Positions 1-6,284 of a stretch of DNA of 8,487 bases are shown one piece after another (positions within the stretch are counted from its first letter, which is position 1; the number at the start of each line of letters is the position of its first letter). This DNA is from Opitutia bacterium (GTDB lineage Bacteria > Verrucomicrobiota > Verrucomicrobiia > Opitutales > Opitutaceae). The stretch lies in the NCBI GenBank assembly GCA_003157575.1, contig PMKA01000169.1, positions 851 to 9,337 on the forward strand, given 5' to 3'. The position numbers and the translations under genes were made by a program. The notes below the pieces were generated by a model, which saw only the letters and a list, made by a program, of their open reading frames with translations, was not told where the DNA came from and searched no databases.

Positions 1-74
1 GCCTCGTGCGAAGGCTGGCGCAGCGCCCTGCAGCTTTGGTTGCAGCCTCAACGCCGCGTTGCGAACCTACGGAT

Positions 75-1310
75 TTACTCGACCCGGAGGATGTAGCCCC
101 GCAGGTACTCGCTCTCCGGCATCGTGACCAGCACCGGATGATCGGGCGGTTGATGGCAGAACTCGATGACCTGAACGCGGCGTTTGGCATCGGTCGCGGC
201 CTCCGCAAGCATCGCGCGGAACTCGGCGTCATGCACGTGGTAGGAGCAGCTGTACGTCGCCAAAATACCCCCGGGGCTCAGTTGCTGCATGGCCCGCAGG
301 TTGATCTCCTTGTAGCCGCGCATCGCGCCTTCGAGCGCGCCCTTCGATTTCGCAAAGGGCGGCGGATCGAGAACGATGAGGTCCCAGGTGTCGTCGCGGC
401 GCTCGGTGAAATAGTCGAACACGTTGGCCACCGCAAACTCGGCCCTGAGGTCGTTGCGGACGGCGTTGCGGAGAGCCTGGTCGATGGCCTCGCCCGCGGA
501 GTCCAGGCCGAGCACTTCGGCTGCCCCGGCCTGCGCGCATCTGAGGGCGAACGGGCCCTGGTTGCAGAATGCGTCGAGCACCCTGACTCCGGACGGACGG
601 GCCGGCGCGAGCTTGCCGACGCAGGCGGCCACCGCAGCGTGCTGCTCGCGTTGATCAAGATAAAAGCCGGTCTTCTGTCCGCCCTGCAAATCGAGCCAGT
701 AGTCGATGCCGTCGATGCGCATCCAGCGCGGCTCGAAAGGCCTGCCCGACCGCGTTTTCACCTCCAGCGGCAACCCCTCCAGCCGGCGGATCGAGGCATC
801 GTTGCGCAACACAATCTCGGCCGGCCTCACCAATTCGTCCAGCAACGCCACCAGCGTCCCCAGCCGCTTCTCCATCGCCAGCGTCTGCGTCTGCACGACA
901 AGCGTATCGCCGAACTGGTCGACGACGACGCCGGGAAGGTCATCCGATTCCGACCAGACCAGGCGCGTGAACCTCGCAGGGGCCGCCGCCCCGGCTTCCG
1001 GTCCGGCGCCAGGGGAACCGGATGCCGCCGTCCCCGGGACTTCCCTGCGCGCGATCGCCCGCCGCAGCGCCTCGCGCAACCACGCCTCATCCAGTTCGAC
1101 CCGATCGCGACTGATTCTACGCCAGACGATCTGCGAGCGGCTGTTGTAGATCCCCGTGCCGAGAAAACGCCCGCGGGATTCGCGGCATTCAACGACTTCC
1201 CCGTCCAGCTCCGCAGGCAGAAGCTCGGTCACCTCGTTGACGAAGATCCACGGGTGTCCGTGCAACACACGCGCATTGGCGTTGGGCTTGAGTTTCAGCG
1301 AATTCGGCAT
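75..1310 (-). CDS. rlmI: RlmI-type class I SAM-dependent 23S rRNA (cytosine-C5) methyltransferase
   Basis: The 411-residue protein has the RlmI/RlmK architecture. An N-terminal PUA-like RNA-binding segment opens with LKLKPNANARVLHGHPWIF (residues 5-23). A central region carries the family hallmark GGQKTGFYLDQR (210-221). The C-terminal Rossmann methyltransferase has motif I VLDAFCNQGPFAL (244-256), an acidic residue at 270, motif IV DPPPF (315-319), SCS with a candidate catalytic cysteine (354-356), and the typical ending DHPVL...ESEYLRGYILRVE. E. coli RlmI makes m5C1962 in 23S rRNA, and the same role in the cytoplasm is inferred here. The ATG at 1310 is chosen because the conserved N-terminus begins right there; a TTG at 1349 would add 13 residues unlike the family. 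No good Shine-Dalgarno sequence is visible. Residues 92-112 form a Gly/Ala/Pro-rich low-complexity linker. A small membrane-protein gene lies 57 bases upstream on the same strand and may be co-transcribed. A related RlmI-family specificity cannot be excluded. Confidence 0.9.
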   Translation of the reverse strand: MPNSLKLKPNANARVLHGHPWIFVNEVTELLPAELDGEVVECRESRGRFLGTGIYNSRSQIVWRRISRDRVELDEAWLREALRRAIARREVPGTAASGSPGAGPEAGAAAPARFTRLVWSESDDLPGVVVDQFGDTLVVQTQTLAMEKRLGTLVALLDELVRPAEIVLRNDASIRRLEGLPLEVKTRSGRPFEPRWMRIDGIDYWLDLQGGQKTGFYLDQREQHAAVAACVGKLAPARPSGVRVLDAFCNQGPFALRCAQAGAAEVLGLDSAGEAIDQALRNAVRNDLRAEFAVANVFDYFTERRDDTWDLIVLDPPPFAKSKGALEGAMRGYKEINLRAMQQLSPGGILATYSCSYHVHDAEFRAMLAEAATDAKRRVQVIEFCHQPPDHPVLVTMPESEYLRGYILRVE

Positions 1311-1367
1311 CCCCGCATCATTGCCGCATTCGCCCGGCGGAGAAGCCAAAAGAGCATTTCCCCCGCT

Positions 1368-1499
1368 TTAGGGCTCGGGACCAAAATGGAAGCCTTCGCC
1401 ATCCTCGTAGCCTTCCGGGGCCTCCGCGAGGCCCAGAAGCATGATGGCCGAGCCGACAACCATGATAGCTCCAATGGTGACTAGAAGAGCTGTGATCAT
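1368..1499 (-). CDS. Small single-pass membrane protein of 43 residues, function unknown
   Basis: A short complete reading frame runs from ATG (complement of 1497-1499) to TAA (1368-1370). The N-terminus starts MITALLVTIGAIMVVGSAIM and continues LLG, giving one uninterrupted hydrophobic helix at about residues 2-23 with no arginine or lysine. The rest is a short acidic tail, EAPEGYEDGEGFHFGPEP, predicted to be soluble. The sharp split between a transmembrane helix and an acidic Gly/Glu/Asp/aromatic tail is unlikely by chance, and the frame ends just before the rRNA methyltransferase gene on the same strand. The region before the start has only a weak purine stretch (AAAGAAA). A GATAAT hexamer (complement of 1513-1518) lies 13 bases upstream of the ATG and could be a -10 box, but the matching -35 region is poor. 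I do not recognise a named family. It is below the size many gene callers accept. Confidence 0.6.
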   Translation of the reverse strand: MITALLVTIGAIMVVGSAIMLLGLAEAPEGYEDGEGFHFGPEP

Positions 1500-1723
1500 T
1501 TTCTTTAGGATGATTATCGGCGCGGATGCGCAGTAATCCATGGGTTTTCGCGCCGCCCTCTGTTTTTACAAAATCTCGACCGGACGCCCCGGACGTCGCC
1601 CGGCATTTGCCAGGCGGCTGCAAGGCCCGGCGAGTGGATCCGCTGTCTGAAAGCCCGCGCGCCCATGCATCCGCATGCGCGAACGCGTGGCGGCGGCCCG
1701 CCAGATCCGTGGCTTGCCGAAGC

Positions 1724-1769
1724 GGGCGGCAGCAAGACTGCGGTCCTGTCAGCCCTTGCAGCGCCGCCC
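1724..1769. repeat. Strong interrupted hairpin in the intergenic stretch
   Basis: GGGCGGC (1724-1730) pairs perfectly with GCCGCCC (1763-1769). Inside that, GCAAG (1732-1736) pairs with CTTGC (1755-1759), and a further CTG/CAG pair closes a loop of about nine bases. The pairing is 15 bp in three blocks broken by small internal loops, which is more RNA-like than a simple terminator. No T-tract follows on either strand. It could be part of a structured leader, a non-coding RNA or a dispersed repeat. No known RNA family was recognised. Confidence 0.4.
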
Positions 1770-1830
1770 CTAGCCGGATTCATGCAGTCGGCCGCGCCTC
1801 ACGAATGATGCCGGCGATCGCCGAACGGTG

Positions 1831-1932
1831 TGTAGGGCCGGCGCTGGCCTGTCCTCCATAGGCCTGGCGAAGGAGGACCGCCGGGCCACAGCCGATCAGG
1901 GGAAAGGCTCGCCGACAAGCGGCGGCCCTACA
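1831..1932. repeat. REPIN-like inverted-repeat element with TGTAGGGCCG ends
   Basis: The two ends are inverted copies: TGTAGGGCCGGCGCT (1831-1845) and, on the opposite strand, TGTAGGGCCGCCGCT (1932-1918), 14 of 15 bases identical. Just inside the right end the complement reads CGCCG-CTTGT-CGGCG, a small hairpin behind the GTAG-containing head. An inner stem GTCCTCC (1851-1857) pairs with GGAGGAC (1872-1878). A GTAG-type head followed by a palindrome, with two units facing each other, is the layout of bacterial REP/REPIN elements. No transposase gene of the RAYT type lies in the window, so assignment to that class is inference. Confidence 0.5.
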
Positions 1933-1954
1933 TCCGACTGCATCTTTCCGGCCA

Positions 1955-2043
1955 AGCCCGGATGTGCCGGCCAGCAGATTCGGCCCGCGGGTGGTCAACA
2001 GTCCGCATGCAGGCTGTAGAGTAGAGTGCGATACATCCGGGCT
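1955..2043. repeat. 11-bp perfect inverted repeat pair flanking about 67 bases
   Basis: AGCCCGGATGT (1955-1965) and ACATCCGGGCT (2033-2043) are exact reverse complements. Between them lie ordinary-looking GC-rich bases with no frame of note. The pair sits 68 bases before the prfC start. It could be another dispersed inverted-repeat element or a fold in the prfC leader; the sequence alone does not decide. Confidence 0.35.
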
Positions 2044-2110
2044 AGGAGGCAGTCTTTCAAAATAAAGCTTCCCCTCCGGGCTCCAGCGCTGTTGCGTCGA
2101 CGCTTTTGCA

Positions 2111-3817
2111 ATGTCCGCCACTTCCGAAACCGCCCGCCGCCGCACGTTCGCGATCATCTCCCATCCCGACGCTGGCAAGACCACGCTCACGGAGAAGTTC
2201 CTGCTCTACGGCAACGCGGTGCACCTCGCCGGCGCCGTCAAGGATCGAAAGAACCAGCGCGCCACACGGTCCGACTGGATGGAACTCGAACGGCAGCGCG
2301 GGATTTCCGTCTCATCGACCGTCCTGCAGTTCGAATACGGCGGGTTCGCAGTCAACCTGCTCGACACCCCGGGCCACAAGGACTTTTCCGAGGACACTTA
2401 TCGCGTGCTCACCGCAGTCGACGCCGCAGTGATGGTCATCGACGCGGCAAAGGGCATCGAAACCCAGACGCGGAAGCTCTTCGAGGTGTGCCGCCTTCGC
2501 GGGGTGCCCATCTTCACGTTCATGAACAAGTGCGACCGCCCGACGCGCGATCCGCTTGTGCTCCTCGACGAACTTGAAAACGTTCTCGGCCTGCAGGCGT
2601 CCGCCGTCACCTGGCCCCTCGGCAACGGCCCTTCGTTCCGCGGCGTCTTCGACAGGCTGCACCATCAGGTCCACCTCTTCGAGCGCGTGCCCGGCGGCGC
2701 CTACCGCGCACCGGACCAGGTCGCCGACATCGCAGATCCCGTGGTGAGGGAGAAGCTCGACGACCAGACCTACCACGAAGTCGCGGAACAGCTGGCGATG
2801 ATCTCCGGCGCCGGTCATGCCTTTGACCTCGCCGCAGTTCATGGCGGCCGCCAGACACCGGTCTACTTCGGCAGCGCCGTAAACAATTTCGGCGTCGAAC
2901 TCCTGCTCAACGGTTTCCTGCGCGACGCACTGCCGCCCGGACCGCGGCACAATTCGGCCGCAGCCAAAGTCCAGCGGCCAAGTTCCAGGGTCCAGGAACA
3001 AGCTGACAAGCCTCGCACGGACGCAGGCCCGCCGAGCCCGGAAACCGGGGACGACGTCGCCGTCCCATCGCCCGCCGATCTTCCGCTCGTCCCGGTCGAC
3101 CATGACAAGTTCTCGGGATTCATCTTCAAGATCCAGGCAAACATGGACCCGAAGCACCGCGACCGGATCGCATTTGTCCGCGTCTGCTCGGGACACTTCA
3201 CGAGGGACATGACTGTCACGCACCAGCAATCCGGCCGGCGGGTGCGCCTCTCGTCTTCGCAGAAGCTATTTGGACAGGAGCGCTCCACCGTAGACGAGGC
3301 CTGGCCCGGCGACATCATCGGCCTTGTCGGCTACGACATGTTCGGGATTGGCGACACGCTGACGGAAGACCCGGACATTCTCTACAACGAGATTCCGCGC
3401 TTCCCGCCCGAGGTGTTCGCCTTCCTCAGCAATCCGAATCCCTCGAACGCGAAGAAATACCGTGCGGGAATCGAACAGCTTCTGCAGGAGCACATCGTGC
3501 AGTCGTTCAACCTGCGCCACGGACCTTCGGGCGTCACCCTGCTCGCGGCGGTCGGCCCTCTTCAGTTCGAGGTCGTGCAATACCGGCTGCAGGCCGAGTA
3601 CGGGGCCGAGTCCCGACTTGAGACGGCCCCGTGGCAGTTCCTCCGGTGGCTCGACCCCCACCCCGCGCTCGAGCACCCGGCCAGCCTCGTGACGGCCAGC
3701 GGAGTCGCCTGGGGCACCGACTCGGACGCCCGGCCGGTCATCCTTTTCCCCAACGATTGGACGATGCGCTATTTCGTGGAGAAGAACCCCGACCTAAAGC
3801 TCCGCAGCCTTCCGTAG
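2111..3817 (+). CDS. prfC: Peptide chain release factor 3 (translational GTPase)
   Basis: The 568-residue protein matches RF3, the cytoplasmic GTPase that removes RF1/RF2 from the ribosome after termination. The N-terminal RRTFAIISHPDAGKTTLTEK (residues 10-29) contains the P-loop. Switch I is RQRGISVSS (61-69), G3 is DTPGHKDFSEDTY (85-97) with the catalytic histidine at 89, G4 is NKCD (139-142), and G5 lies near GSA (254-256). Domain II starts at DKFSGFIFKIQANMDPKHRDR (from residue 332), an RF3 signature, and domain III contains GPLQFEVVQYRL (482-493). The ATG at 2111 fits the family N-terminus although no Shine-Dalgarno sequence precedes it. Length exceeds the usual roughly 530 residues because of about 40 extra residues in the linker between the GTPase domain and domain II (about 280-328). 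Glu is replaced by Lys in the usual DTPGHED motif. The gene stands alone, convergent with the murU-like gene. Confidence 0.95.
   Translation: MSATSETARRRTFAIISHPDAGKTTLTEKFLLYGNAVHLAGAVKDRKNQRATRSDWMELERQRGISVSSTVLQFEYGGFAVNLLDTPGHKDFSEDTYRVLTAVDAAVMVIDAAKGIETQTRKLFEVCRLRGVPIFTFMNKCDRPTRDPLVLLDELENVLGLQASAVTWPLGNGPSFRGVFDRLHHQVHLFERVPGGAYRAPDQVADIADPVVREKLDDQTYHEVAEQLAMISGAGHAFDLAAVHGGRQTPVYFGSAVNNFGVELLLNGFLRDALPPGPRHNSAAAKVQRPSSRVQEQADKPRTDAGPPSPETGDDVAVPSPADLPLVPVDHDKFSGFIFKIQANMDPKHRDRIAFVRVCSGHFTRDMTVTHQQSGRRVRLSSSQKLFGQERSTVDEAWPGDIIGLVGYDMFGIGDTLTEDPDILYNEIPRFPPEVFAFLSNPNPSNAKKYRAGIEQLLQEHIVQSFNLRHGPSGVTLLAAVGPLQFEVVQYRLQAEYGAESRLETAPWQFLRWLDPHPALEHPASLVTASGVAWGTDSDARPVILFPNDWTMRYFVEKNPDLKLRSLP
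2945..3100 (+). repeat. In-frame linker insertion in prfC containing a degenerate AAGTCCAG-type repeat
   Basis: Between PPGPR, which ends the GTPase domain, and DKFSGF, which opens domain II, RF3 proteins normally have about ten residues. Here there are about 50. The 5' part of the extra DNA (about 2965-2996) is internally repetitive, with AAAGTCCAG, AAGTTCCAGG and GTCCAGG in close succession. It translates as AKVQRPSSRVQEQ, a polar, disordered-looking stretch rich in Pro, Ser, Asp and Glu further on. The location is a flexible joint where extra residues could be tolerated. That it came from a dispersed intergenic repeat is inference. Confidence 0.5.
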
Positions 3818-3834
3818 GACGCGTCGATTTCTTT

Positions 3835-3853
3835 GGAGGGCGGTGCGCCCTCC
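3835..3853 (+). terminator. Hairpin 17 bases after the prfC stop, possible terminator
   Basis: GGAGGGC (3835-3841) pairs perfectly with GCCCTCC (3847-3853) around a five-base loop GGTGC. The position right after prfC fits a transcription end. However, only ACCTTTGG follows, so the T-tract of a classical Rho-independent terminator is missing. It may instead be a repeat hairpin. Confidence 0.4.
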
Positions 3854-3880
3854 ACCTTTGGTTGCCCTTCGACTCTGCTC

Positions 3881-4017
3881 ATTCTAATTCGCGTTCAAGA
3901 TGGGACGAACCAATGTTCCTTGTAGGAGCCTGCTTGCAGGCGATCAGGATCTGAATCGCCTGCAAGCAGGCTCCTACATTTTTGCCAATTGGTCTCATCA
4001 TGAACGCACACTAGAAT
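3881..4017. repeat. Large REPIN-like palindrome between convergent genes
   Basis: The core is a perfect 24-bp inverted repeat: an arm beginning TGTAGGAGCCTGCTTGCAGG (3921-3944) and its exact reverse complement (3955-3978), separated by ten bases. Inside the spacer TCAG/CTGA (3944-3947 with 3951-3954) can extend the stem with one bulge. Each arm also folds alone as GCCTGC-TT-GCAGGC behind a TGTAGGA head. The symmetry continues outward about the same centre: ATTCTA/TAGAAT (3881-3886 with 4012-4017), GCGTTCA/TGAACGC (3891-3897 with 4001-4007), GATG/CATC (3899-3902 with 3996-3999) and GAC/GTC (3904-3906 with 3992-3994). It lies between the ends of prfC and the murU-like gene and could act as a two-way terminator. 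The class (REPIN or small MITE) is inferred. Confidence 0.8.
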
Positions 4018-4039
4018 CAGTGCCTTTAGCCTGTCGAAA

Positions 4040-4059
4040 CGGCGGTCTGAAGGCCGCTG
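4040..4059 (-). terminator. Weak hairpin after the murU-like gene
   Basis: GCGGTC (4042-4047) pairs with GGCCGC (4052-4057) around TGAA, with one T-G wobble and two further pairs outside. Read on the minus strand it lies about 25 bases past the stop at 4084 and is followed by TTTCG only, so it is a poor intrinsic terminator. Confidence 0.25.
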
Positions 4060-4083
4060 TGCGAAATATGCGGGCCAGTATCC

Positions 4084-4788
4084 TTACAGCGCCCTCAAAT
4101 CCTCCGGTCGGCCGCAGTCGCGCCATTTCGCCCCGTCGACGCGATGGGCCATGATTATTTCTCCGGCGCCCGCCATGCGGAGGTAGGCCTCGGTTATCCC
4201 GAACGAACCCTTCTCGGACATCCGCGCGAAGATTTCCGGCGACACCGCCTGGATGCCGCAAAACCCAAGCGGCTCGATCGCGCCCCCGGGCGCGCGCACG
4301 AGCTCATCGCGTCCGTCCTTTGTCCGGCGGCCCGCAAGCAGCCCCGCGGAATCGAAATAGAGCGGGCGCGTCGTTGCCCGCGCCATGACAGCGAGCGTCG
4401 CCAGCGCACGAGTCCGGCTGTGGGCGCTCATCATGGCGCCCAGGTCGATCATGCTTAGCACATCGGCATTGTGCACGAGAAACGGATTCCCGTCGTCGAA
4501 AAACCACGCAACCTGCTTCAGACCGCCTCCGGTGCCCAGCAAAACAGGCTCGTCCGAATACGCCACCCGCCGCAGGCCAAGGCGCCCATGCTTCTCCATG
4601 AACGGCGGGATCTGTTCGCCGAGACGATGGAGATTGATGACGACCTCCGTCACGCCGGCCTCGACCAGACGCCGCACAACGTGTTCGAGCAACGTCCGCC
4701 CGGCCACCTCGACGAGCGCCTTGGGACGCGTGTCGGTGAGCGGCTTGAGTCGCGTCCCGAGACCGGCGGCAAAAATCATCGCTTTCAT
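4084..4788 (-). CDS. murU: MurU-like sugar-1-phosphate nucleotidyltransferase
   Basis: The 234-residue protein is a single nucleotidyltransferase domain of the GlmU/RmlA/MurU fold. It opens MKAMIFAAGLGTRLKPLTDT and continues RPKAL, containing the NTP-binding signature GLGTRLKPLTxxRPK (9-23). GTGGGL (85-90) lies in the substrate/base pocket, and FLVHNADVLS (103-112) supplies the metal-binding Asp109. The C-terminus W-R-D-C-G-RPEDL (222-231) carries the second acidic metal-ligand region. MurU turns MurNAc-alpha-1-phosphate into UDP-MurNAc, allowing cell-wall sugars to be reused without MurA. The ATG at 4788 overlaps the stop of the upstream kinase gene as ATGA, so translation is probably coupled and the two proteins should act in sequence. 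The exact sugar (MurNAc, GlcNAc or another hexose) and nucleotide are not proven by sequence. Confidence 0.85.
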   Translation of the reverse strand: MKAMIFAAGLGTRLKPLTDTRPKALVEVAGRTLLEHVVRRLVEAGVTEVVINLHRLGEQIPPFMEKHGRLGLRRVAYSDEPVLLGTGGGLKQVAWFFDDGNPFLVHNADVLSMIDLGAMMSAHSRTRALATLAVMARATTRPLYFDSAGLLAGRRTKDGRDELVRAPGGAIEPLGFCGIQAVSPEIFARMSEKGSFGITEAYLRMAGAGEIIMAHRVDGAKWRDCGRPEDLRAL

Positions 4789-6239
4789 CCGGTGACAGAC
4801 GGAGCGGACGGCTTGGGCCAGCGGGCGGCCTCGCCATGGTGGATCTCGACCGCGATCCCCGGATGCGTGCGCAGGCCCCTGGCGAGCGTTTCGGCGCAAT
4901 AGACGCTGCGGTGCTGGCCGCCGGTGCAGCCGAAGGCGACGGTGAGGTGCGTGAAATGGCGTCGCTGATAGGCCTCCAGAGTTGGCTCAAGGAGCGAACG
5001 GACCTGCGCCACGAACTGCCCCGGCTCCGAATGCTGCTCGAGCCAGGCGATGACTACGGGATCGCGCCCCGTCAGGTCCAGGAAACCCGGCTCGCGGCCG
5101 GGATTGGGCAGCGCCCGGCAGTCGAAGACGAATCCGCCGCCATTTCCGGTGGTGTCGGCAGGATAGCCCCGACGGTAGGAAAAGCTCTCGATTCGAACCG
5201 TCAGCCGCGGCGCAAGCGGCGCCACCTCGCGCAGGCGCGTCGTCGCGACGATCCGCTGCAACGCCTCGGTAAGCGCCGGGAGGGCAACGGGCAGCGCGCC
5301 TTCCGCAAGCAGGCGCTCCAGGTTGCGGATCGCGTAGGGCACGCTCTGGAGAAAATGAGCCTTGCGCTCAAAAAAACCCCGGTAGCCGTACGCCCCCATT
5401 GCCTGGAGGATGCGGATGAGCGAAAACCCGCGATAGAATTCCTCGAAACGATCCCGGTCGACCGGCGTCAACGCTGCGGCGGCTTCGAGATATTGCGCCT
5501 TGAGCCGGTCGCGAAAATCGAACGGGAGGTCCGCCTTCGCGTCGAGCAACAGCGAAGCCAGATCGTAGGGCAGCGCCCCGTGCCGCCCGCCCTGAAAGTC
5601 GATGAACCACGGCTGCCCCCCTCGCACCATGATGTTTCGCGACTGGAAATCCCGGTACAGGAAGAAATCGGCCGGAGCCTTCAGCAGGAAATCGCACAGC
5701 GCATCGAAATCGTTTTCGAGCCGCTGCTCGTGAAACGGCACGTGCGCCAGCTTCAGGAAGTAATATTTGAAATAGTTGAGATCCCACCGCATCGAGCGCC
5801 GGTCGAATGCGCCGTGCGGATGACATAGCCCGTAATCCAGCCCCTTCCCCGCCTCGATCTGCATCCGGGCAAGCAGGCGGACGGACTGCTTGTAGACCGC
5901 GGCCACCGTCGCGGGAATGTCCCCCGAGGAGCCACGCTCCTTCTGAAGCAACTCGAACAGCGTGGTGTCTCCAAGATCTTCCTCCAGATAAACGCCTGCA
6001 GCAGAATCCTCGGCGTAAATCTCCGGGACCGGAAGGCCCGCCGCGCGAAAATGACGCGCAAAACCGGTGAATGCCGCGTTCTCATCGAGGTCGCCGTTTT
6101 CGACGCCGATGGCGGTGCGACCGTCACGCCCCTTCAGGCGGAAGAGTTTCCGGTCGGAGCCATGTGCCTCCAACGGAACCGTCCCGCACGGCGCGGCGCC
6201 GAAGCGTAGGGCGAAAAGATCTGCAAGACGGGCATTCAT
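4785..6239 (-). CDS. amgK: AmgK-like sugar kinase fused to a RapZ C-terminal domain
   Basis: The 484-residue protein has two modules. Residues about 1-330 form an aminoglycoside-phosphotransferase-like kinase: GSDRKLFRL (27-35) in the nucleotide loop, VYLEEDLGDTTLFELL (83-98) at the hinge, catalytic loop YRDFQSRN (195-202) with Asp197 and Asn202, and metal-binding DFQGG (214-218). Residues about 345-475 match the C-terminal domain of RapZ/YvcJ: ESFSYRRGYP (351-360), VFDCRALPNP (371-380), LTGRDP (389-394) and FGCTGGQHRSV (436-446). The RapZ P-loop NTPase half is absent. AmgK phosphorylates the anomeric carbon of MurNAc/GlcNAc, and the partner for the next step is the murU-like gene overlapping by ATGA. 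In E. coli the RapZ C-terminal domain binds glucosamine-6-phosphate and the sRNA GlmZ, so an amino-sugar-sensing role here is inferred. The ATG at 6239 fits the family; no clear Shine-Dalgarno sequence precedes it. The kinase substrate is not proven. Confidence 0.85.
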   Translation of the reverse strand: MNARLADLFALRFGAAPCGTVPLEAHGSDRKLFRLKGRDGRTAIGVENGDLDENAAFTGFARHFRAAGLPVPEIYAEDSAAGVYLEEDLGDTTLFELLQKERGSSGDIPATVAAVYKQSVRLLARMQIEAGKGLDYGLCHPHGAFDRRSMRWDLNYFKYYFLKLAHVPFHEQRLENDFDALCDFLLKAPADFFLYRDFQSRNIMVRGGQPWFIDFQGGRHGALPYDLASLLLDAKADLPFDFRDRLKAQYLEAAAALTPVDRDRFEEFYRGFSLIRILQAMGAYGYRGFFERKAHFLQSVPYAIRNLERLLAEGALPVALPALTEALQRIVATTRLREVAPLAPRLTVRIESFSYRRGYPADTTGNGGGFVFDCRALPNPGREPGFLDLTGRDPVVIAWLEQHSEPGQFVAQVRSLLEPTLEAYQRRHFTHLTVAFGCTGGQHRSVYCAETLARGLRTHPGIAVEIHHGEAARWPKPSAPSVTG

Positions 6240-6284
6240 GAATTCATCCGCGCCACGTGTTCCACCGACGCGGGTGCGCTGAAA

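Larger units (their letters stand above)
1500..2110. other. Gene-free divergent intergenic stretch of about 610 bases, rich in palindromes
   Basis: This stretch separates the minus-strand miniprotein/rlmI pair from plus-strand prfC, so it should hold divergent promoters. None is convincing. The best candidate on the minus strand is GATAAT (1513-1518) with a weak -35-like TGGATT (1535-1540). On the plus strand there is only an A/T-rich patch at about 2056-2067. No frame in it looks like a real protein: the open frames are Arg/Pro/Ala-rich by-products of high GC. It contains a strong hairpin (1724-1769), a TGTAGGGCCG-bounded inverted-repeat element (1831-1932), and an 11-bp inverted repeat pair (1955-1965 with 2033-2043), each listed separately. 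Confidence 0.6.

Noticed and set aside
49..61. Small hairpin CAACG-CCG-CGTTG after the rlmI stop
   Set aside because: Only five pairs and no T-tract on the minus strand, so it is not supported as a terminator.
6..1484. Long plus-strand open frame of 492 codons across the rlmI region
   Set aside because: It is antisense to the clear RlmI-type methyltransferase, has no recognisable domain, and its Arg/Ala/His/Pro-rich composition is typical of a high-GC shadow frame.
1812..1823. 12-bp perfect palindrome CGGCGATCGCCG
   Set aside because: Short GCGATCGC palindromes are common in GC-rich DNA; a near-identical one occurs inside the glutamate dehydrogenase gene, so no special role is claimed.
1526..1861. 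Plus-strand open frame of 111 codons in the intergenic stretch
   Set aside because: Composition looks random (Arg/Pro/Ser/Ala-rich), it ends inside a repeat element, and it has no ribosome binding site or motif.
1780..2190. Minus-strand open frame of 136 codons before prfC
   Set aside because: It runs through the REPIN-like element and over the prfC start. Its translation is repeat-derived and has no protein family features.
2312..3229. Minus-strand open frame of 305 codons inside prfC
   Set aside because: It lies opposite conserved RF3 sequence and has no domain signature.
4836..5828. Plus-strand open frame of 330 codons opposite the kinase-RapZ gene
   Set aside because: It is a shadow of the minus-strand gene, which has catalytic and family motifs throughout. 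The plus frame shows none.
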